A stretch of 64,000 nt of DNA, taken from contig WGNJ01000014.1 of the NCBI GenBank assembly GCA_016124635.1, positions 1 to 64,000 on the forward strand. The letters are read 5' to 3'. Below the pieces are notes generated by a model. That model searched no databases, had not been told where the DNA came from, and worked only from the letters and a program-made list of their open reading frames with translations. This DNA is from Alphaproteobacteria bacterium (GTDB lineage: Bacteria > Pseudomonadota > Alphaproteobacteria > Micropepsales > Micropepsaceae). Of the stretch, positions 58,245 through 64,000 are shown in pieces; position 1 is the stretch's first letter; each line of letters starts with the position of its first letter. A program made the translations under genes and the position numbers.

Positions 58245-59489
58245 CTATTCGACAAGAGTGACTTTGCCAGGCAGCGGCATGTTGTTGATGCCGTAGGCGG
58301 TACAGTCCGAATTCAAGGTCGAGGAGCCGGTGAAATCGATTGCACGCGCGACGATGCGCATGCAGCCGTTGGAACCGGAGAAATTTCCGAGGAACTCCAC
58401 TGTCTGACTCGGAAAATAAATCGAACCGGTCATCTTGGATGACGCGTTGCCATTGAACTTATGATCGACGTCGGGCGAATTGCGGTCCCCATAGAACAGA
58501 ACGCCTTCATAGGTGCCGCTTGTTGGCGCCGAAAAATCGATGTCCGCCGTGCCGTTGAACTTCACGGTCGCTGAGTTGGTCATGTAGAACGTGACGCCGG
58601 CGCCGGCGACGTTGGCCGTAGCATTGATCGAGAAGTCGCCGCCGTCGATCACATAGGTGCCGGGCGCAAAAGTCTTGTCGCCCTTGAGGCTCAGCCCTCC
58701 GCAGTAGCGGCCGGGCGTAAGAGTAGCCGCGCCATTTCCTGAGGGGGCTGTCAGGCAAGGTCCGTTGAGCAAGCTGGTCGGCGGAGCTGGCAGATTCTTG
58801 AACGGATCGTTCGCCGGTGGGACGTTGCTCTGCGCTTCCGAGCATTGCGTCAGCTTCAAGCCATTGTCCGCCGCGATGCCTCCCGCCGCCAGTGCGCACG
58901 GAACCGTCACGTCCGCCGATCCGTTCACGATCAGCGAACTGTCGGACAACGAGTTCGACATCACGTTGCAGCCGTTCATCAGCATGAGCGCGTTGCCCGT
59001 GAACGTTACGGCGCCGCTTGCGTTCGGATCCAGTGCGAGCAGACATGCTTGCCCGCCGTCCTCATAGGTCGCGACGCCGCGCGCATTAATCGGCACCGGT
59101 TTAGAGTCGTAGATCGCCGAGAACAGTCGCGGCGTGTCCTGAGTCAAAAGGACTTCGACGGATTTGTTCGTCTGGTGTGTGCCGCTGGTCGGCGGCGTAT
59201 TGACCACAATCGAGCCGCTTCCCGGCGCAAAACCCTGCGTCGTCGCCTCACTGAGCGAGGCCGAATAGACTTCCGACGAAGAAGAGCCGCCGCGTAATTC
59301 GATCGCACCGGCGTAGGCCGCGACGTCGGCAGCCGTCTGCAATTCGCGTTGCTTATAGTACCAGTATCCGACTTCGACGCCGAGGCCGGTGAAGCCCACG
59401 AGCGCCGGCAGAGAGAGCGCGTACAACACGACCGTCGCACCGCGGCGGTCGGCAAAAAATCGCTGCAGAAATGCGCAACGCCTGGACAT
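58245..59489 (-). CDS. TadG-like Flp pilus assembly protein
   Basis: 414 aa. DRRGATVVLYALSLPALVGFTGLGVEVGYWYYKQRELQTAADVAAYAG is the Tad-type N-terminal helix. Residues from about 150 are rich in Gly, Asn, Ser, Thr and form a repetitive beta-rich region (LTPGRYCGGLSLKGDKTFAPGTYVIDGG). Membrane anchored with external domain. First of three consecutive genes; no tadA, tadB, tadC, cpaB or rcpA is in the window. GTG at 59492 would add one residue. Confidence 0.88.
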   Translation of the reverse strand: MSRRCAFLQRFFADRRGATVVLYALSLPALVGFTGLGVEVGYWYYKQRELQTAADVAAYAGAIELRGGSSSSEVYSASLSEATTQGFAPGSGSIVVNTPPTSGTHQTNKSVEVLLTQDTPRLFSAIYDSKPVPINARGVATYEDGGQACLLALDPNASGAVTFTGNALMLMNGCNVMSNSLSDSSLIVNGSADVTVPCALAAGGIAADNGLKLTQCSEAQSNVPPANDPFKNLPAPPTSLLNGPCLTAPSGNGAATLTPGRYCGGLSLKGDKTFAPGTYVIDGGDFSINATANVAGAGVTFYMTNSATVKFNGTADIDFSAPTSGTYEGVLFYGDRNSPDVDHKFNGNASSKMTGSIYFPSQTVEFLGNFSGSNGCMRIVARAIDFTGSSTLNSDCTAYGINNMPLPGKVTLVE

Positions 59490-59737
59490 CACACGCGCCC
59501 TTTACTGAGGAGAACGTGCGACCGGTATACAGGCGCAAAATAAACACTCCTTAAGACGGAGCGCCCGCAATTAGTTACAATTTTATTGCTACTGAGCGGA
59601 AGTACGTCACAAACGGACCGAAGATTGGCTGATTACTGCAAGGCGCGGTCACCGGCGCGCGAATGGTGCGTCAAAAACCTGTCGGACGGCGGGCGAAAAA
59701 AGGAAGCGGATCGCGATCACGGCCGGCACATCTCGCG

Positions 59738-60589
59738 TCAGCGGCGCACTGCCTCGTGCAATGCCTTCAGCGTCGACAGCAAACCGCGCGCGCTGTCGAG
59801 CGGCAGACAACTTGGCCCGTCGCACAGCGCTCTGTCCGGCTCCGGATGGAATTCGAGAAACACACCGTCGGCGCCCGCCGCGACTGCAGCTTTCGCGATG
59901 ATCGGCACGCCGTCGCGTCGCCCGCCGGTCGAGGCGCCGCTTGTTCGCGGATCCGCGCCGGGGAGCTGCACGGCGTGCGTCGCGTCGATCGTGACGGGCA
60001 CGCCGAGCTTTTGCATCTCACCGATCGCCAGCATGTCGACGACGAGATTGTTGTAGCCGAAAGACGATCCGCGCTCGCAAAGGACGATGTTGAGATCTGG
60101 TGCTGCCTCGCGCGCCTTCGAGACGATGTTCTTGCAATCCCATGGCGCCAGAAATTGCGCCTTCTTCACGTGCAGCCAACCGCCGGCCGCAGCCGTCGCG
60201 CGCGCCGCCGCAACGATCAGATCCGTCTGCCGGCAGAGGAACGCCGGAATCTGTACGACGTCGGCGACAGCGGCGACGGGCTCGGCCTGATCGACTTCGT
60301 GAATGTCGGTCGCGATGGGCACGTTCAACTGCTTCTTGATTTCCGCAAGCTCCGCCAATCCTTTCTTCAAGCCCGGCCCGCGATAGCTCTTGATCGACGA
60401 GCGATTGGCTTTGTCAAAGCTTGCTTTGAAGATGTAGGGCAGATCGAGTTCGCGCGCGACACCTTGCAGGTGGCGTCCGACCGCGAGCCCAAGCTCAAGG
60501 CTCTCGAGCACATTCATGCCTGCGATCACGGTCAAGGGGTGACCCTTGCCGATCGAAACGTTCCAACGCTTGAGAGTGATCGTTGTCAT
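59738..60589 (-). CDS. kdsA: 2-dehydro-3-deoxyphosphooctonate aldolase (KDO-8-P synthase)
   Basis: 283 aa. Makes KDO 8-phosphate for LPS. The GMNVLES motif has Asn where metal-dependent enzymes have Cys, so this is the metal-independent class. KASFDKANRSS, TDIHEVDQ, and ATHAVQLPG are standard. The ATG at 60589 was taken over TTG at 60601. Confidence 0.97.
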   Translation of the reverse strand: MTTITLKRWNVSIGKGHPLTVIAGMNVLESLELGLAVGRHLQGVARELDLPYIFKASFDKANRSSIKSYRGPGLKKGLAELAEIKKQLNVPIATDIHEVDQAEPVAAVADVVQIPAFLCRQTDLIVAAARATAAAGGWLHVKKAQFLAPWDCKNIVSKAREAAPDLNIVLCERGSSFGYNNLVVDMLAIGEMQKLGVPVTIDATHAVQLPGADPRTSGASTGGRRDGVPIIAKAAVAAGADGVFLEFHPEPDRALCDGPSCLPLDSARGLLSTLKALHEAVRR

Positions 60590-60698
60590 CACAGATTCCA
60601 AAATATTGGCCGGCAGCCGACATCCGTATCACTGCGCGCGGATTGGACGCCAGCATCGTGTAATTGTGCCGGCAACGAATGCGTAGAAGGCAGGTGGG

Positions 60699-61103
60699 CT
60701 AGCCGCCCAACCCGGCGTCGACCAACGACATCACCGCCCCAATCAACGCGCCGATGAAAAGGACGGCGACTGCGATCGACTGGACGAGGAAGCCCATGCT
60801 GCGCTTCTCCGCGGCCTCGATGTAGCCCTGCATGTACATGAAGCGGCCGACGATCCACACAACGCCGATGGCCGCGGCCAGCCATCCGGGCCAATACATG
60901 GCGAAGAGCCACAACGAACCCAGAAACAACGGCAACCATTCGAGCGTATTGGCTTGAACGCGCACGGTGCGCTCGAAATCGGGATTGCCCGTGATCGCCG
61001 GCGCCTTGACGCCGTATTTGGCGCGCGCCCGCGCAACCGCGATTCCGGTCCAGAAGTAGAAGAGAAGCGCGAGTAAGGTGACGAGAACGAGCCAAGCGGT
61101 CAT
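60699..61103 (-). CDS. MAPEG-family membrane protein
   Basis: 134 aa, four hydrophobic segments. FERTVRVQANTLEWLPLFLGSLWLFA is the MAPEG signature of eicosanoid/glutathione-related proteins. The bacterial role is uncertain. ATG at 61103 with GGGAGGGACC before it; the open frame is 74 residues longer upstream. Confidence 0.9.
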   Translation of the reverse strand: MTAWLVLVTLLALLFYFWTGIAVARARAKYGVKAPAITGNPDFERTVRVQANTLEWLPLFLGSLWLFAMYWPGWLAAAIGVVWIVGRFMYMQGYIEAAEKRSMGFLVQSIAVAVLFIGALIGAVMSLVDAGLGG

Positions 61104-61164
61104 GAGGTCCCTCCCTGAGGTCGGGATGTCCGCGACGCAATCGCCAACCCGACTCGACGCCTGA

Positions 61165-62583
<1,419 letters not shown>

Positions 62584-62584
62584 G

Positions 62585-63871
62585 ATGAGCGGGCCGCGCG
62601 ATCTCGCCGAACTTGAGGCGCGCGCAAAGGCCGGCGACGCGCAGGCGCAGTATGTTCTCTCCGCGGTCTTAGGCCGACAAGGCCGCAAGGTGGATTCGCG
62701 CGAGTGGTTGAGGCGCGCCGTCGCTGCCGGTCATCCCGACGCGCTCTTCACCCAAGCGACGAACATTCTCAGCGGCATCGACGGGCCGCGCGACGTGAAG
62801 CGTGCCGAGCAGATCCTACGCGATGCTGTGGCGAAAGGCAGCCAAGCGGCGCGGCGTCCTCTCGCGGTGATGTATGCGCTCGGAGTCACCGGACGGGTGG
62901 ATTGGCTCAAAGCGATCGAGCTGATCGTCGACGCCGCGCTCGCGAGCCACGCGCCGGCGCAGCGCGAACTTGGTCTGCTGATCGAAATGGCGGCGCCGAA
63001 CGATCCGCGCGCGGCGTTCGCTCTGCTCCAAGCGGCGCGCGGCGGCGACGGTCTTGCGGCATTCGCCGTCATACGGCGCAGCGCGAGAATCGCGACGGGC
63101 GCAAGTCACGACGAACTGATGCAATGGTCGGAGGGTTTGCGCGCCGGCAACCATCCTTTGGCGCACTATTTGACGAGTAATGTCACGACGTCGGCATCGC
63201 CCCGGGCCGCATCGCTCGATCGCTCCGAGCTGCTCGCGCTGCTGCGCGAGCCTCCGGGTCTGCGCATACCGATACGCAACGAGGTCTCGGATGGCCCGCG
63301 CGTGTTGCGGATCGAAAAGCTGATGACGGCCGAGGAGTGCGAGTATGTTGTCGGCGCCGCGCTGCCGCAGCTCAATCCGTCGATGGTCACAAATCCGATG
63401 ACGGGGCAGGCGGTGCGCATTCCCGATCGCTCGTCGAGTACGGCATCTCTGGCGCCGCTCTACCAAGACCTGGTGATTCACTGCATCAATCTGCGTCTCG
63501 CCGCGGCCGCGAAGCTGCCTTACGAGAACGGGGAGATGCTGTCGATCCTGCGCTATGACATCGGCCAGGAATACACACCGCACTTCGATTTCTTGGGCTC
63601 GAAGAACGATCCCGCCGCTCAGTACGAAACCGCCGGCCAGCGTGTCCGCACGCTTCTGGTGTACCTCAACGCCGACTACGAAGGCGGTGAGACAGAATTC
63701 CTCTCAAACCGGTTGAAGGTGAAGGGCAACGTCGGCGACGCCGTACTCTTCTACAACGTCGACGCAGCCGGCAATCCGGACCTGAGTTCGCGTCATGCGG
63801 GTCTGCCGGTGCGGAGCGGAACCAAATGGCTCGCCTCGAAGTGGTTCCGCGAACGGCCGTACAAACTCTGA
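62585..63871 (+). CDS. Sel1-like repeat protein with prolyl 4-hydroxylase-type 2OG-Fe(II) oxygenase domain
   Basis: 428 aa. Residues 1 to about 190 are helical, with repeats like EARAKAGDAQAQYVLSAVL and RAVAAGHPDALFTQA typical of Sel1/TPR-like. Residues about 240-428 form a P4H domain with His/Asp in YTPHFDF, distal His in SSRHAGLPV and Lys in SGTKWLASKWFR. Hydroxylation substrate unknown. It starts 1 bp after eno. Confidence 0.88.
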   Translation: MSGPRDLAELEARAKAGDAQAQYVLSAVLGRQGRKVDSREWLRRAVAAGHPDALFTQATNILSGIDGPRDVKRAEQILRDAVAKGSQAARRPLAVMYALGVTGRVDWLKAIELIVDAALASHAPAQRELGLLIEMAAPNDPRAAFALLQAARGGDGLAAFAVIRRSARIATGASHDELMQWSEGLRAGNHPLAHYLTSNVTTSASPRAASLDRSELLALLREPPGLRIPIRNEVSDGPRVLRIEKLMTAEECEYVVGAALPQLNPSMVTNPMTGQAVRIPDRSSSTASLAPLYQDLVIHCINLRLAAAAKLPYENGEMLSILRYDIGQEYTPHFDFLGSKNDPAAQYETAGQRVRTLLVYLNADYEGGETEFLSNRLKVKGNVGDAVLFYNVDAAGNPDLSSRHAGLPVRSGTKWLASKWFRERPYKL

Positions 63872-63973
63872 CGTTAAGTGATTCTTCATTTTGTCGAGGC
63901 AAATGTTTTTCGTCCGTCAAGTCTGGTGCTTATGACGGAAATCTGACTCAACTTCAGCGATTCGGAGGGACGG

Positions 63974-64000
63974 ATGGCAAGGCAACCGTTTCCACGTCGC
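63974..64000 (+). CDS. Start of a gene cut by the window edge
   Basis: ATG with GGAGGGA 4 bp upstream, followed by nine codons (MARQPFPRR) to the end of the window. Too short to identify. Confidence 0.5.

Noticed and set aside
59493-59737. Gene in the gap between tadG-like and kdsA
   Set aside because: Only short or shadow frames; the region probably carries the pilin promoter, but no clear boxes were found.

Overview
The window looks like a chromosomal segment of an alphaproteobacterium, most probably Rhizobiales/Hyphomicrobiales. The evidence is a complete NepR-EcfG-PhyR general stress response locus, a lexA gene with the alphaproteobacterial GTTC-N7-GTTC SOS box, and the gene orders trpG-trpD-trpC-moaC-moeA-lexA next to comEC-gltX-gltA and ppiD/tpiA-secG-pyrG-kdsA-eno, which are familiar from that group. 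GC content is high throughout. I saw no phage, insertion sequence, CRISPR array or rRNA.

Layout. 1-1818: a tRNA-Ser(GCU), a divergent Fe-type superoxide dismutase with its own terminator, and a long non-coding stretch. 1819-18282: a six-gene, one-direction alpha-glucan/trehalose operon, glgE, treS-maltokinase fusion, glgB, glgX, treZ and a malQ-treY fusion, with gaps of -4 to 15 bp. Together these can convert trehalose to branched glucan (TreS, maltokinase, GlgE, GlgB) and glucan back to trehalose (GlgX, MalQ, TreY, TreZ). 18300-26754: a membrane histidine kinase, small membrane proteins, a lipase-like hydrolase, a DUF1614-type membrane protein, a VanX-like dipeptidase, an ACP plus ketosynthase pair, an unrecognised protein and a 2OG-Fe(II) oxygenase. 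26754-33102: a stress island with a sorbosone-dehydrogenase-like protein, a PRC-barrel protein and csbD (both behind good EcfG promoters), the sensor kinase, ecfG, nepR and phyR. Divergent EcfG promoters lie between nepR and phyR.

33134-51512 is a largely core block: carbonic anhydrase, NDH-2, citrate synthase, glutamyl-tRNA synthetase, ComEC, LexA, MoeA, MoaC, a TrpD-TrpC fusion, TrpG, then a TetR/aldehyde dehydrogenase pair separating trpG from trpE, and PpiD. 51673-63871: tpiA, a receiver-domain protein, secG, an AAC(6')-like acetyltransferase, pyrG, a secreted Cys/His/Asp protein, three Tad-type pilin-like proteins, kdsA, a MAPEG protein, eno and a prolyl-hydroxylase-like protein with helical repeats. 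A new gene probably begins at 63974.

The most unusual points are the TrpD-TrpC and MalQ-TreY fusions, a MoaC with an HTH-like C-terminal domain, an SOD with Glu at the usual outer-sphere Gln position, and the compact set of EcfG promoters. Start codons were reassigned where an upstream in-frame extension had no support. All functional statements come from reading motifs, not from searches.
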